Source: DATBQN01 sp963755825 (lineage in GTDB: Bacteria > Acidobacteriota > Thermoanaerobaculia > Multivoradales > UBA5704). Taken from it: 64,000 bases of DNA. Of this stretch, positions 1-13,326 are shown in pieces. The notes beneath the pieces are model-generated. The model was not told the origin of the DNA and did not search any database. It was given only the letters and a program-made list of their open reading frames with translations. Location: NCBI GenBank assembly GCA_963755825.1, contig CAVWLA010000001.1, positions 1,302,001 to 1,366,000 on the forward strand, written 5' to 3'. The translations under genes and the position numbers were made by a program. Numbering within the stretch: the stretch's first letter is position 1; the number at the start of each line of letters is the position of its first letter.

Positions 1-2
1 TC

Positions 3-1367
3 TGGCGCAACGCGCGGACGACGGCGCGCACCCTGCCGCTGCTGTCGCTCGCCCTCGTCGGCCTCGACGCACCGTTCCTCGTCTTCGGCGAATCGCTGCG
101 CGGCTACGGGCTCGGCTGCGCCTGCATCCTGCTCCTCTACGGCCTCCTCGCGCGCGGCCTCGCGGCGCCGGCGGGCCGGCCGCTGGACGATCGCGGCGGC
201 GGCGCGATGGCGCTCGCGGCGGTCACCGCGGCGGCCGCGGTCGCCAGCGTGCAGCTGGTGCTCGGCAACGCCGCGCTGGTCCTCGCCCTCACCCTCGCCG
301 CCGCCGTCGTCGCCGCCGCGCGGCGGCGCTGGCGGCGCGCCGCCAGCGCCCTCGCCGGCGCCGCCGCCGCCGCCGCCTCGCTGCTGCCCTATCGGGCCGA
401 GCTCGCCGACGCCCAGCGCCAGTGGGGAGACATCGTCACCTACCGCATCGGCCTCCATCAGATCTGGAACGGGCTCATCGCGACCGTCGGGCCGCGGCCG
501 GTGCTGGGGGTCTGGCTGCTCCTCGCCGGGATCGGCCTCGCCGGTCTCGGGCGGGCGCTCCATCGGCAGCGGACGGCGGCCGCCGCGAGCTCGGCCGATG
601 CCGAGAGCTGGCGGATCGACATGGCGGCCTTCGCCGGCTTGACGATCGTCGGCGCGCTGGTTGCTCAGGCGGCGTTTCTCGAGGTCCTCGGCTACACGCC
701 GCGGCCCTGGTACTTCCTCTCGCTCCTGGCGCTCCTGGCGACGGCGCTCGACACCCTCTTCGGCGCCCTGTCGCGAGCGGCGGCGGGGCGCTATGCCGCG
801 GTGCGCCTCGCCGCCGTCGCGCTGGTGGTCGCCGCGCAGGTGATCCCCTTGTCGGCGGGCGTCGAGGCGCGGCAGACCAACGCCGACCTCGTGGCGCGCC
901 GGCTCGAGCGAGCGGCGGCGCCGCGCGACCTCGTCGTCGTCATCCCCTGGTACGACGGCGTCAGCTTCGCTCGCTACTATCGCGGCGCCGCCCCTTGGAC
1001 GACGCTGCCGGAGATCGCCGACCACCGGTTCCACCGCTACGATCTGCTGCGCGCCAAGCTCGCCGCCCGCGCGCCGCTCGCCGACCTGCTGCAGGCGGTG
1101 GCGGCGACCCTGCGCGCCGGTCATCGGGTGTGGCTGGTGGGCAGGCCGCGGTGGCCGCGGCGCGGCGAGATCGTCGCCGAACGCCCGCCGGCGCCCCGCT
1201 CGGCGGACGGCTGGCACGACCAGCCGTACATCATCGACTGGTCGCGCCAGCTCGGGGCGTTCCTCGAGAGCCACGCGCGGAGCACCGCCGTCGTGCCCGT
1301 GGCGGTCGACGCGCCGGTGAGCGGCCTCGAGGATCTCTCGCTGGTCGTCGTCGAGGGCTGGCGCTAG
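3..1367 (+). CDS. Membrane glycosyltransferase-like protein, 5' end outside window
   Basis: The reading frame is already open at the first bases of the window, so the gene starts upstream; an internal ATG at 207 is not a convincing start because coding continues through it. The visible 454 residues are mostly hydrophobic segments rich in Ala, Leu and Val, followed by a soluble C-terminal part of about 170 residues. The motif FGESLRGYGLG near the visible N-terminus and the overall plan resemble polytopic GT-C (GT39/PMT-like) sugar transferases that use lipid-linked donors. The catalytic first periplasmic loop would lie outside the window, so family assignment is inference. It converges with the protease gene downstream. 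Confidence 0.6.
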   Translation, partial: WRNARTTARTLPLLSLALVGLDAPFLVFGESLRGYGLGCACILLLYGLLARGLAAPAGRPLDDRGGGAMALAAVTAAAAVASVQLVLGNAALVLALTLAAAVVAAARRRWRRAASALAGAAAAAASLLPYRAELADAQRQWGDIVTYRIGLHQIWNGLIATVGPRPVLGVWLLLAGIGLAGLGRALHRQRTAAAASSADAESWRIDMAAFAGLTIVGALVAQAAFLEVLGYTPRPWYFLSLLALLATALDTLFGALSRAAAGRYAAVRLAAVALVVAAQVIPLSAGVEARQTNADLVARRLERAAAPRDLVVVIPWYDGVSFARYYRGAAPWTTLPEIADHRFHRYDLLRAKLAARAPLADLLQAVAATLRAGHRVWLVGRPRWPRRGEIVAERPPAPRSADGWHDQPYIIDWSRQLGAFLESHARSTAVVPVAVDAPVSGLEDLSLVVVEGWR

Positions 1368-1413
1368 GCCCCGCGGCCCGGCGCCGGCTTCGACTCCGGC
1401 CAGCAGCGTCCGG

Positions 1414-3201
1414 CTATGGGCAGCTGGCGAAGGCGCCGGTGTCCTGGATCGGCTGGAAGGCCGCTCCCTGCGGGTTGATGTAGTTCCTCACATTGCCGGT
1501 CTGGGTGTCGATCACCCGCATCGTCACGTTGACGTTGGTCAACCCGCCGGCGAAGACCCAATACTTCGAGTTGACGCCGCAGCCGTCGAGCACCTTGACC
1601 ACCGCCTCGACGTTGGTGGAGTTGAAGAACCACAGGTAGCCCGAATCGTCGGTGAGAGCGACCGCCTGCGCCGATCCGGTGAGCCCGGTGCCGGTGTCGT
1701 AGGTGGCGTCGACCTGGAAACGGTTGCCGATGAGGCAGAGCGTCGTCGAGTTGACCGGGCAGGGTGCCGGCGGCACATGGGTGATCGCGCTCAGCCACTG
1801 GGCGACCTCGGGATAGGTGACCGAGAAGGCGCCATCGAGCTCGGAGTTGCTGCGGTCGCAGCCGTTCTCCGGATCGTTGGCGCCGCAGCCGCCGAGGAGC
1901 TGGCCGACCATCGAGCCGTCGGCGAGCACCGCCGGCGAGCCCGAGCTGCCCTCGAAGGTGCCGCCCGTGGTGTCGGTGCCGTAGATGAAATCGGGGCGCG
2001 GCGCGCCGTCGCAGACGGGGATCCCCGTCGTGTGGACGGTCGAGGCCGAGTAGACCTGCTTGTCGCCGAAGGCGTGCGAGACGCGGAAGAGCTTGGTGCC
2101 CTCGACCACCGCGGTGGTCGAGGCGTTCCAGCCCAGGAAGGTGCGGCCGGCCGGCACGCTGGCGAGCTGCACGAAGGTGAAGTCGGAGGTCGGATCGGTC
2201 GCCAGGAGGGTCGAGCCGTGGCTCACCGGCACGGTGTCGATCGCCGGCGCGGCGCCGTTGCAGGAGGCGGAGCGATAGTCGAAGAAGGTGTCGAGCGACG
2301 ACGCGGCGCTCTGGTTGTCGAAGCAGTGGTTCGCCGTCAGGAGATAGGGCGTGCCGTCCGAGCCGGCATCGTTGAGCAGGCTCCCCGAGCAGAGGAACTC
2401 GCCCCCCGCGTCGATGAAGTCGAGCAGACCGACTGCCTTCTCGAGGTCGCCGATGTGAGCGTACGTCGAGGCCGCGACGCAGGTGGCGTCGACCAGGCAC
2501 TCGCCCTCCGCCTGCGGCGCCACCGGGGTGGTGATCGGCTGGCCCTTGGCGTCGAGGCGGAAGGCCTGCGACACGGCATCGGGAACGAAGCGCGCCGCGC
2601 TGCCAGCGGCGAGCGCCGCCGCCGGCACCTCGAGCTCGAGGAAGATGGTGTCGCCGGTGACGCCGGGCGTCCACAGGCCGCCGTCGGGCGCGCGCAGCTC
2701 AACGCCGAAGGCGCGCGGCGCGGTGCCCGCGCTCCAGACGAAGAGACGGGTGGTCGACGGCAGGTCGACCGCCGCCAGGTGGAGCCGCAGGCGGTAGGCG
2801 CCGTTCACCTTGACACTGGTGCTCCACACCGTGCCGCCCGCCGCCGAGCGGCCGACGAAGCCGCCGGCGAGGGTCGACGGCGCTCTGCCGGCGGCGAGCA
2901 GCCGGAGGGCGACCTTCTGCGCCGCGGGCAGCGGGCGCGGGAAGCCGATGCGCGCCGGGACGCGCTGGGTGCGGTTCCACCGCGCCAGCGCCGCGAGCTG
3001 ATCGGCGGCGCCTTCGGTGGCGGCGGAGAGGGCGACCGCCGGGGCGGCGCTCATCGCCTCGGCGAGCCGCAGCGGCGGCTGGGGGGCGGCGGCCGGCGCG
3101 AGAGTGGTCTGCGGCGCCCTGTAGGGGCCGACGGACTGCGCCAGAACCGGCAGCGCGACGAGGCAGAGGGCGAGGGCTAAGGGGGTGCGGATGCTGGACA
3201 T
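1414..3201 (-). CDS. Secreted trypsin-like serine protease with acidobacterial-type C-terminal domain
   Basis: 595 residues. The ATG at 3201 is chosen because it follows AAGGAG at good spacing and begins a clear signal peptide (MSSIRTPLALALCL, cleavage near VLAQ). The frame is open further upstream but without a signal sequence. The middle holds a chymotrypsin-fold protease: TANHC gives His292, DFTFVQL gives Asp340, and GSSGSP gives the nucleophile Ser420. The last 100 residues form a separate domain with the pattern DSGYLWFF and VKVLDGCG, which I know as a recurring C-terminal module of secreted acidobacterial proteins. Several Cys pairs suggest disulfides outside the cytoplasm. Likely exported for protein degradation. 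Direct repeats in its upstream region next to a response-regulator gene suggest regulation. Confidence 0.85.
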   Translation of the reverse strand: MSSIRTPLALALCLVALPVLAQSVGPYRAPQTTLAPAAAPQPPLRLAEAMSAAPAVALSAATEGAADQLAALARWNRTQRVPARIGFPRPLPAAQKVALRLLAAGRAPSTLAGGFVGRSAAGGTVWSTSVKVNGAYRLRLHLAAVDLPSTTRLFVWSAGTAPRAFGVELRAPDGGLWTPGVTGDTIFLELEVPAAALAAGSAARFVPDAVSQAFRLDAKGQPITTPVAPQAEGECLVDATCVAASTYAHIGDLEKAVGLLDFIDAGGEFLCSGSLLNDAGSDGTPYLLTANHCFDNQSAASSLDTFFDYRSASCNGAAPAIDTVPVSHGSTLLATDPTSDFTFVQLASVPAGRTFLGWNASTTAVVEGTKLFRVSHAFGDKQVYSASTVHTTGIPVCDGAPRPDFIYGTDTTGGTFEGSSGSPAVLADGSMVGQLLGGCGANDPENGCDRSNSELDGAFSVTYPEVAQWLSAITHVPPAPCPVNSTTLCLIGNRFQVDATYDTGTGLTGSAQAVALTDDSGYLWFFNSTNVEAVVKVLDGCGVNSKYWVFAGGLTNVNVTMRVIDTQTGNVRNYINPQGAAFQPIQDTGAFASCP

Positions 3202-3334
3202 CGAGGCTCTCCTTGAGACCTGCATGGGGAGGCAGATCGGCTGCGGAATGGACTGGACGACGGCGTCGGCGCGCGCCGGATGGACGCGGGCGCCGAGAGG
3301 CCAGAACGAGCGTAGGGCCTCGGCGGAGCGCTGT

Positions 3335-3371
3335 CCGCAAGAACCCGCAAGGACTTTGTAAGCGATGTAAG
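3335..3371. promoter_or_regulatory. Two direct-repeat pairs upstream of the secreted protease
   Basis: CCGCAAG occurs at 3335-3341 and 3345-3351 (10-bp period) and TGTAAG at 3357-3362 and 3366-3371 (9-bp period). Helical-turn spaced direct repeats are the usual binding-site form for OmpR/PhoB-family regulators, and such a regulator gene ends at 3374. The repeats lie about 135-170 bp upstream of the protease start. Binding is inferred; no -10/-35 pair was convincing. Confidence 0.35.
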
Positions 3372-3373
3372 GC

Positions 3374-4090
<717 letters not shown>

Positions 4091-4121
4091 GTACTTTGTA
4101 CGGCTGACGCGATCGCCGGCT

Positions 4122-5858
4122 CTAGTGCGCCGCCGCCGGGAGATGGAGGGTGAAGGCGCTCCCCCGGCCGATCCCTTCCGTCGCCAGGCTGACGCGGCCG
4201 CGGTGCGCCCGCACGATGTGGCGCACGACGCTCAAGCCCAGCCCGCTGCCGGCGATGCTGCGGCCGACCGCCTCGCGGCCGCGGAAGAACGGCTCGAAGA
4301 GGTGCGGCGCGTCGGCGCGGTCGACCCCGATGCCGCGGTCCTCGACGGTGATCTCGACCTCGCCGCCGTGCGGCCGCGCGCGGACGCCGATCCAGGGGTC
4401 CGGGCCGCCGTACTTGGCGGCGTTCTCGATGAGGTTGCGCAGCGCGTGGCGGAGCGCCGCCGGATCCCCCTGCACCGGCGGCAGGCCGGCCGCGATGTCC
4501 GTCTCCACCCGCGCCTGGCGCTCGGCGAGCAGGCCGCGGCAGTCGGCGAGGGCGGCGTCGAGCACCGGGCCGACCTCTGTCGCCTGCAGCGAATAGGCCT
4601 GCCGCCCGGATTGGATGCCGGCGAATTCGAGCACCTGCCCCACCATCCCCGACAGCCGCCGCCCCTCCCGCTCGACCAGGGCGCCGTAGAGCTTGACCTG
4701 CGCCGGCGTCGCCACCACGCCGTCGGCCAGGTTCTGCCCCGCGGCGAGGATGGCGGCGACTGGGGTGCGCAGCTCGTGGGAGACGGCGGCGACGAACTCG
4801 AGCTGCTGCAGGGCGAGCCGGCGCGCGCGCTGGGTGGTCAGCAGCATGAGACCGATGGTGATGGCGAGGAGCGCCAGGATGCCGCCGCTGATGGCGAGGT
4901 TGCGATGCCGGTAGCCGCTCACCGCCTCCTCGAGCGAGCCGTGGCGGCCCTTGACGACCAGCCGCCAGACGCCGCGCGCCTCGGGACCCCCGTCGCGCGC
5001 TTCGTGCGACGGCGGAGCGCCCTCCGAGCCCAAGGACGCTCGGCGGACGCCGCCGGAGCCGCCGCGCAGCCCGGACCGGCGCAGCTCGTCGAAGCGGCGC
5101 AGGCCGAACATCGGCACCTCCAGATCCGCTCCGGTGAGGAAGGCCCGCGCCGGCAGCCGCGGATCGGAGAGGAAGATGACGCGGCCGCTGTGCTCGCGGT
5201 CAAGGACCGCCAGCGCCTGGCTGGCGCCCGGCGGGTTGCCGAAATGCCGGCGGGCGAGCTCGGGGAGGATCTCGTTCTCGATGCTGGCGGCGTCCAGCCA
5301 GAGGAAGACGTGATCGGCGCGCTGCCGGTCGCCGAAGCCGCCGCGCCCCGGCGGCCGGGCGGAGAAGATCATCAGCCCCGGCACCTCGGCGACGATCGGC
5401 GAGATCGGGCCGGGAGTCGGCGCGGCGAGCCGGCGGCGCAGCGGCTCGAGCTCGGCCGGCCAGGGGACCGCAACCAGGCGGGGCGGCTGCAGACGGAGCG
5501 CCGCGAGCGCCGGGCCCCCCGGCGCATCGCGGCGGAGGTAGAAGACCTCGCGGATCAGCCGCGGGTAGGGCGTCTCCGCCAGCCAGCGCTCGTACTGCCC
5601 CGCCAGGCGCGCCGGCGGCTCCAGGCCGTCGTCCGCCGGCGTCTTCCGGAAGGCGAGAAAGGCGCGCGTGATCTCGCGGTCGAAGTCCTGCGCCAGCTGC
5701 GAGCCGACGGTGAAGAGGGCGGTCTGCAGCCGCTGCCGCTCGAGGATGCTGCCGTCGCCGATCCAGCGGTACTGCACCGTCGCCAGAAGGGCGAGGAGGG
5801 CGAGGAGGGCGGCGCCGATGGCGAGCGGCAGATAGCGCGACGGGGCGTGTCGATCCAT
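4122..5858 (-). CDS. Sensor histidine kinase, partner of the OmpR-type regulator
   Basis: 578 residues starting at MDRHAPSRY; a longer upstream reading frame would overlap the divergent peptidase gene and adds only low-complexity residues. One transmembrane helix near 10-27, a periplasmic sensor region of roughly 260 residues with no family I recognise, a second helix near 290-315 (ISGGILALLAITIGLML), then a HisKA domain with phosphoacceptor His361 in SHELRTP and a HATPase domain with the N box (LRNLIENAAKYGG), VEDRGIGV and GSGLGLSVV. A complete membrane-bound kinase. It is the first gene of a two-gene operon with the response regulator and is transcribed divergently from the S9 peptidase gene. 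Confidence 0.9.
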   Translation of the reverse strand: MDRHAPSRYLPLAIGAALLALLALLATVQYRWIGDGSILERQRLQTALFTVGSQLAQDFDREITRAFLAFRKTPADDGLEPPARLAGQYERWLAETPYPRLIREVFYLRRDAPGGPALAALRLQPPRLVAVPWPAELEPLRRRLAAPTPGPISPIVAEVPGLMIFSARPPGRGGFGDRQRADHVFLWLDAASIENEILPELARRHFGNPPGASQALAVLDREHSGRVIFLSDPRLPARAFLTGADLEVPMFGLRRFDELRRSGLRGGSGGVRRASLGSEGAPPSHEARDGGPEARGVWRLVVKGRHGSLEEAVSGYRHRNLAISGGILALLAITIGLMLLTTQRARRLALQQLEFVAAVSHELRTPVAAILAAGQNLADGVVATPAQVKLYGALVEREGRRLSGMVGQVLEFAGIQSGRQAYSLQATEVGPVLDAALADCRGLLAERQARVETDIAAGLPPVQGDPAALRHALRNLIENAAKYGGPDPWIGVRARPHGGEVEITVEDRGIGVDRADAPHLFEPFFRGREAVGRSIAGSGLGLSVVRHIVRAHRGRVSLATEGIGRGSAFTLHLPAAAH

Positions 5859-6037
5859 CAACTGCGAGTCTACCAGCGACCGCTCGCCGGCCGGCCTCCG
5901 CGGGCGCCCCGCTGATATAGGCTTCGCCGCGTCCTGGCCATGACGCGCGCCGTCCGCCGCCCGGCTGCCTCGAAAGGCTCCGGTGCTCCCGGCGGGCCGC
6001 CGGCTGGCCGCTCTCTCCCGCGCGAGGTCATCCTGCC

Positions 6038-8500
6038 ATGAACCGTCCTGCGAATCTGTGCGTCGCCGCCCTCCTGCTCGGCTCTCCCCTGCTTGCATCG
6101 GCGCCGCGCGCCGAGGCGCCGCCGGTGACGCTGGAGCAGATCATGGCCGCCCCTGATTGGATCGGCAACCCGCCCGAGAGCGCCTATTGGGGCGACGACG
6201 GGCGCGCCGTCTACTACGAGCAGAAACGCGCCGGCGAGGAGCTCCGCGATCTCGTGCGCTTCGATCTCGCCTCCGGCGCCAGCCGCGTCGTGGCGCCGGC
6301 CGAAAAGGGGAAGGTCGATGCCGCCGGCGGCGACTGGAGCCTCGACCGCAGGTGGAAGGTCTACGCGCGGCAGGGCGACATCTATCTCAAGGACGCGTCG
6401 ACCGGCGCCATCCGCCAGCTCACCCGCACCGCCGCGGCGGCGACGGCGCCGCGGTTCATGGTCGGCGACCGCCGCGTCTCCTTCCGCCGCGACAACACTT
6501 TCTTTGTCGTCGACCTGGCCTCAGGAACGATCTCGCAGGCTGCCGACGTACGGCTCGAGAAGGACCCCGCCTTCGAAGACGAGCCGAGCTTCCTCAAGGC
6601 CGAGCAGCTCCGCCTCTTCGACGTGCTGCGCAAGCAGAAAGCCGACCGCGACCTGGCGCGCGACGACGCCCGCCGCGAGCAGGCCGCCGACCCGGCGCGG
6701 CCGCCGCTCCCCTTCTACCTGGGCGACAAGATCAAGATCCTCGACGGGGCGTTGTCGCCGAGCGGCGACTGGCTGCTGCTGCTGACCTCTCCGGCGACGG
6801 CGAAGGACGCTCCCGAGGCCTCCTCTCCCCTCCCCAAGTACGTCACCGAGAGCGGCGACATCGAGGTCGCCATGGCCCGGCCCAAGGTCGGTGTCAAACC
6901 GGTACCGCGCACCCTGATCCTCCTCGACCTCGGCGCCCATCGCCGCTACGACCTCGATCCCTCTGGGCTCCCCGGCATCCTCGACGATCCGTTGAAGGAG
7001 ATGCGCGAGGTGGCGGAGAAGAAGGAGTCCGCGGCGAAGAGGGCGCGCGAGGCACGCGAGGCGGCGGAGGCGGGCAGGCCCTTCAAGGAGCCGGAAGAGA
7101 AAGACAAGAAGGACAAGGAGCCGCGCCTCTTCGAGGTCCAGGGGATCGAATGGAGCCGCGACGGCCGGCAGGTGGCGGTCCAGCTCCGCGCCGACGATAA
7201 CAAGGACCGCTGGCTGGCGACGATCGACCTCGCGAGCCACCAGCTGGTCCTCCGCGAGCGCCTCTCCGACCCCGCCTGGGTCACCTGGGACTTGAACGAC
7301 TTCGGCTGGCTGCCGGACAGCCGCACTCTCTGGTACCTGTCGGAAAAGAGCGGCTACTCCCACCTCTATGCCGTCGACATGGCGGCCGGCAGCACGCGGC
7401 AGCTCACCGACGGCGCGTTCGAGGTCTCGACGCCGGTCGCCAGCCGCGATGGCCGCTACCTCTACTATCGAGCGAACGCCGCGCACCCCGGCCAGTACGA
7501 CGTCTGGCGGCTGGCGCTGCCGAGCGGCAAGGCCGAGCAGGTGACCCGGCTCGGCGGCCTCAACACCTTCGCCCTCTCGGCCGACGAGCGCCGCCTCCTC
7601 CTCACCCACTCGTCGATCGCCCGGCCCGACGAGCTCTACGTGCAGGAGGCGCGCGCCGGGGCCGCGGCGCGGCAGGTCACCCACACCCTCTCCGCCGCCT
7701 ACCTCGCCGTCGACTGGACGGTGCCCGACATCGTGGCGGTTCCGTCGACCCACCAGGCGCACCCCATCTATTCGCGGCTCTACACGCCGCGCGGCATGGA
7801 CCCGGCGCGCCGCTACCCCGCGGTCGTCTTCGTGCACGGCGCCGGCTACCTGCAGGACGCCCACTACGGCTGGTCCTACTACTGGCACGAGTTCCTCTTC
7901 CACACCTTCCTCACCCAGCACGGCTACGTCGTGCTCGACATGGACTACCGCGCCTCGGCGGGCTACGGCCGCGACTGGCGGACGGCGATCTACCGCCGGA
8001 TGGGACACCCGGAGCTCGAAGATCTCGAGGACGGCGTCGCCTGGCTGGCGGCGAACCGGCAGGTCGACGCCAAGCGGGTCGGCGTCTACGGCGGCTCCTA
8101 TGGCGGCTTCATGACCTTCATGGCGCTCTTCCGCGCCCCCGACCTCTTCGCCGCCGGCGCGGCGCTCAGGCCGGTGAGCGACTGGGCGCACTACGAAGAG
8201 ACCTACACCTCGGCCATCCTCAACACTCCCGAGCTCGACCCCGAGGCCTACGCCGCCAGCTCGCCGATCGAGTTCGCGGCAGGGCTCAGCAAGCCGCTCC
8301 TCATCTGCGATGGCATGCAGGACGACAACGTCTTCTTCCAGGACACGGTGCGCGTCGTGCAGCGCCTGATCGAGCTCAAGAAGGAGAATTTCGAGACCGC
8401 CATCTATCCGGTCGAGAGCCACGGCTTCCTGCAGCCGACGAGCTGGCTCGACGAGTATCGGCGGATCTGGAAGCTCTTCGACACCCACCTCAGGGGATAG
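6038..8500 (+). CDS. Secreted S9 family prolyl oligopeptidase (DPP IV-like)
   Basis: 820 residues with a signal peptide (MNRPANLCVAALLLGSPLL). The N-terminal two-thirds is a WD40-like beta-propeller (repeats such as WSRDGRQVAVQL and ASRDGRYLYY), interrupted near 320-365 by a highly charged Lys/Glu-rich insertion. The C-terminal alpha/beta-hydrolase domain carries the catalytic triad: Ser687 in GGSYGG, Asp762 in GMQDDNV and His795 in ESHGF. Together these place it in the peptidase S9 family, which removes dipeptides or cuts short peptides after Pro or Ala outside the cytoplasm. GAGG-type ribosome-binding site about nine bases before the ATG. It fits the peptide-degrading lifestyle suggested by the trypsin-like and S33 enzymes. 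Confidence 0.93.
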   Translation: MNRPANLCVAALLLGSPLLASAPRAEAPPVTLEQIMAAPDWIGNPPESAYWGDDGRAVYYEQKRAGEELRDLVRFDLASGASRVVAPAEKGKVDAAGGDWSLDRRWKVYARQGDIYLKDASTGAIRQLTRTAAAATAPRFMVGDRRVSFRRDNTFFVVDLASGTISQAADVRLEKDPAFEDEPSFLKAEQLRLFDVLRKQKADRDLARDDARREQAADPARPPLPFYLGDKIKILDGALSPSGDWLLLLTSPATAKDAPEASSPLPKYVTESGDIEVAMARPKVGVKPVPRTLILLDLGAHRRYDLDPSGLPGILDDPLKEMREVAEKKESAAKRAREAREAAEAGRPFKEPEEKDKKDKEPRLFEVQGIEWSRDGRQVAVQLRADDNKDRWLATIDLASHQLVLRERLSDPAWVTWDLNDFGWLPDSRTLWYLSEKSGYSHLYAVDMAAGSTRQLTDGAFEVSTPVASRDGRYLYYRANAAHPGQYDVWRLALPSGKAEQVTRLGGLNTFALSADERRLLLTHSSIARPDELYVQEARAGAAARQVTHTLSAAYLAVDWTVPDIVAVPSTHQAHPIYSRLYTPRGMDPARRYPAVVFVHGAGYLQDAHYGWSYYWHEFLFHTFLTQHGYVVLDMDYRASAGYGRDWRTAIYRRMGHPELEDLEDGVAWLAANRQVDAKRVGVYGGSYGGFMTFMALFRAPDLFAAGAALRPVSDWAHYEETYTSAILNTPELDPEAYAASSPIEFAAGLSKPLLICDGMQDDNVFFQDTVRVVQRLIELKKENFETAIYPVESHGFLQPTSWLDEYRRIWKLFDTHLRG

Positions 8501-8533
8501 GAAGAGAGCGCGGACGGCGCTGATCTTGCAGCT

Positions 8534-8564
8534 CTTGGCCTCCCGATACCAGGCGGGAGCCAAG
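8534..8564 (+). promoter_or_regulatory. Hairpin covering the ribosome-binding site of the FNT channel gene
   Basis: Left arm 8534-8545 pairs with right arm 8554-8564 (11 base pairs, one bulged C) around an 8-base loop. The right arm contains GGGAG, the only Shine-Dalgarno-like sequence before the ATG at 8566, so folding would hide it. Pairing is read directly; a role in translational control is inference. Confidence 0.4.
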
Positions 8565-8565
8565 C

Positions 8566-9393
8566 ATGAGCCTCGACAAGGAGATCGCCGAAGCGGAGGA
8601 CGGCGCCTCGGCGCAGAAGGGCTACCGCGAGATCCTCGCCGAGGAGATCGCGGCCGGCGTCCATGAGCTCGAGAGGCCGGCCGGCGGCCTCCTCCTCTCC
8701 GGCCTCTCGGCCGGGCTCGACGTCGGCTTCAGCCTGTTCCTGATGGGCGTCATGACGACTCTGGTGGAGGGCACCCTCTCCCGACCGGTCGGCGAGATCC
8801 TCGTCGCCAACATGTACGCGGTGGGCTTCATCTTCGTCGTCCTCGGGCGCTCCGAGCTGTTCACCGAGCACACCACCCTCGCCGTGCTGCCGGTCCTCGG
8901 CGGGCGCGGCTCGATCGGGCAGCTCTTCCGCCTGTGGGGGTTGATCTACCTCGCCAACCAGGTCGGTGCAGCGGCCTTCGCGGCGATCGCCGCCTGGGTG
9001 GGGCCGGCGCTCGGCGTCATCGAGCCGCGCGCGCTCGGCAAGATCGCCCACGGCCTGGTCGACCACCCGTGGTGGGTGATCCTCACCGCGAGCATCCTCG
9101 CCGGCTGGCTGATGGGCCTCCTCTCCTGGCTGGTGACCGCCTCGCGCGACACGGTGAGCCAGGTCTTCTTCGTCTGGCTGGTCACCTTCTCGATCGGCTT
9201 CTCGCATCTCCCGCACGTCATCGCCGGCACCGTCGAAGTGCTCGCCGGCGCCTTCAGCGGCCAGGGGATCTCGGCCGCGGACTTCGCCCGCTTTCTGTCG
9301 ATCGCGACGGTCGGCAACATCCTGGGCGGGGTCGTCTTCGTGGCGGTGCTCAAGTTCGCCCACGCGACGCAGTCCGCCGAGGGCGCGGCCTAG
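8566..9393 (+). CDS. Formate/nitrite transporter family (YfdC-like) membrane channel
   Basis: 275 residues. A charged N-terminal tail of about 45 residues precedes six hydrophobic segments. The signature GRSELFTEHTT near residue 95 and the spacing of helices match the FNT family, closest to the YfdC-like branch; FNT proteins form pentameric channels for formate, nitrite or hydrosulfide. The substrate of the YfdC branch is not known to me, so none is assigned. It lies 65 bp after the S9 peptidase gene on the same strand and may be co-transcribed. Its ribosome-binding site is inside a predicted hairpin. Confidence 0.87.
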   Translation: MSLDKEIAEAEDGASAQKGYREILAEEIAAGVHELERPAGGLLLSGLSAGLDVGFSLFLMGVMTTLVEGTLSRPVGEILVANMYAVGFIFVVLGRSELFTEHTTLAVLPVLGGRGSIGQLFRLWGLIYLANQVGAAAFAAIAAWVGPALGVIEPRALGKIAHGLVDHPWWVILTASILAGWLMGLLSWLVTASRDTVSQVFFVWLVTFSIGFSHLPHVIAGTVEVLAGAFSGQGISAADFARFLSIATVGNILGGVVFVAVLKFAHATQSAEGAA

Positions 9394-9460
9394 AGGCGGG
9401 CGGAGCTTCAACGTCTGCGTTGACCTGAGAACCGGCGCTGGGGAAAGCCAGGCGCAGTGT

Positions 9461-11278
<1,818 letters not shown>

Positions 11279-11333
11279 GATCGGAGTGATCGGCCCGTCG
11301 GGCGCGGTTGCGCGGTGATCGGCGGCGGCGGCA

Positions 11334-11783
11334 TCAGGGGTTCCGCGGCAGGATGACGACCTCGAACCAATAGCCCTTGAGGCGCTCGATCGCCCGCATG
11401 AATCCGTCGAGGTCGACCGGCTTCTGGATGTAGCTGTTGGCGCCCGCGTCGTAACAGGCGCGGATGTCGCGCTCGTCGCTCGAGGTGGTGAGGACGATGA
11501 CCGGGATCCGCCGCAGCCTCTCCTCGCTCTTGACCGTCTCCAGGACCTCGCGGCCGTCGGTGCCGGGGAGGTTCAGATCGAGCAGGATGATGCCCGGCGT
11601 CGGCGCCGCGGCCGGGTCGGCGTAGCGCCCGCGATGGTAGAGGTAGTCGAGCGCCTCGTCGCCGTCGCTGCAGCGGTGGATGGGATTTTTCAGGCCGGCG
11701 CGGCGGAACGCCCGCTCGGTCGCCTCGTAGTCCTCCGGGCTATCCTCGACCAGGAGGATGGCTTGGTTCGGTGTCTCTCTCAC
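11334..11783 (-). CDS. Single-domain response regulator, Rcp1-like
   Basis: 149 residues, almost entirely a receiver domain: LVEDSPEDYE acidic pocket, phosphoacceptor Asp69 in ILLDLNLPGTDG, LTTSSDERD, and Lys121 in YIQKPVDL. The SPED motif and length resemble Rcp1, the partner of cyanobacterial phytochrome Cph1. The start is GTG at 11783, one base after the kinase stop codon and preceded by AAGGAG, so it is translated with the upstream kinase. With no output domain it probably shuttles phosphate between the CHASE8-like kinase and the hybrid kinase downstream. Confidence 0.92.
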   Translation of the reverse strand: MRETPNQAILLVEDSPEDYEATERAFRRAGLKNPIHRCSDGDEALDYLYHRGRYADPAAAPTPGIILLDLNLPGTDGREVLETVKSEERLRRIPVIVLTTSSDERDIRACYDAGANSYIQKPVDLDGFMRAIERLKGYWFEVVILPRNP

Positions 11784-11784
11784 G

Positions 11785-13322
<1,538 letters not shown>

Positions 13323-13326
<4 letters not shown>

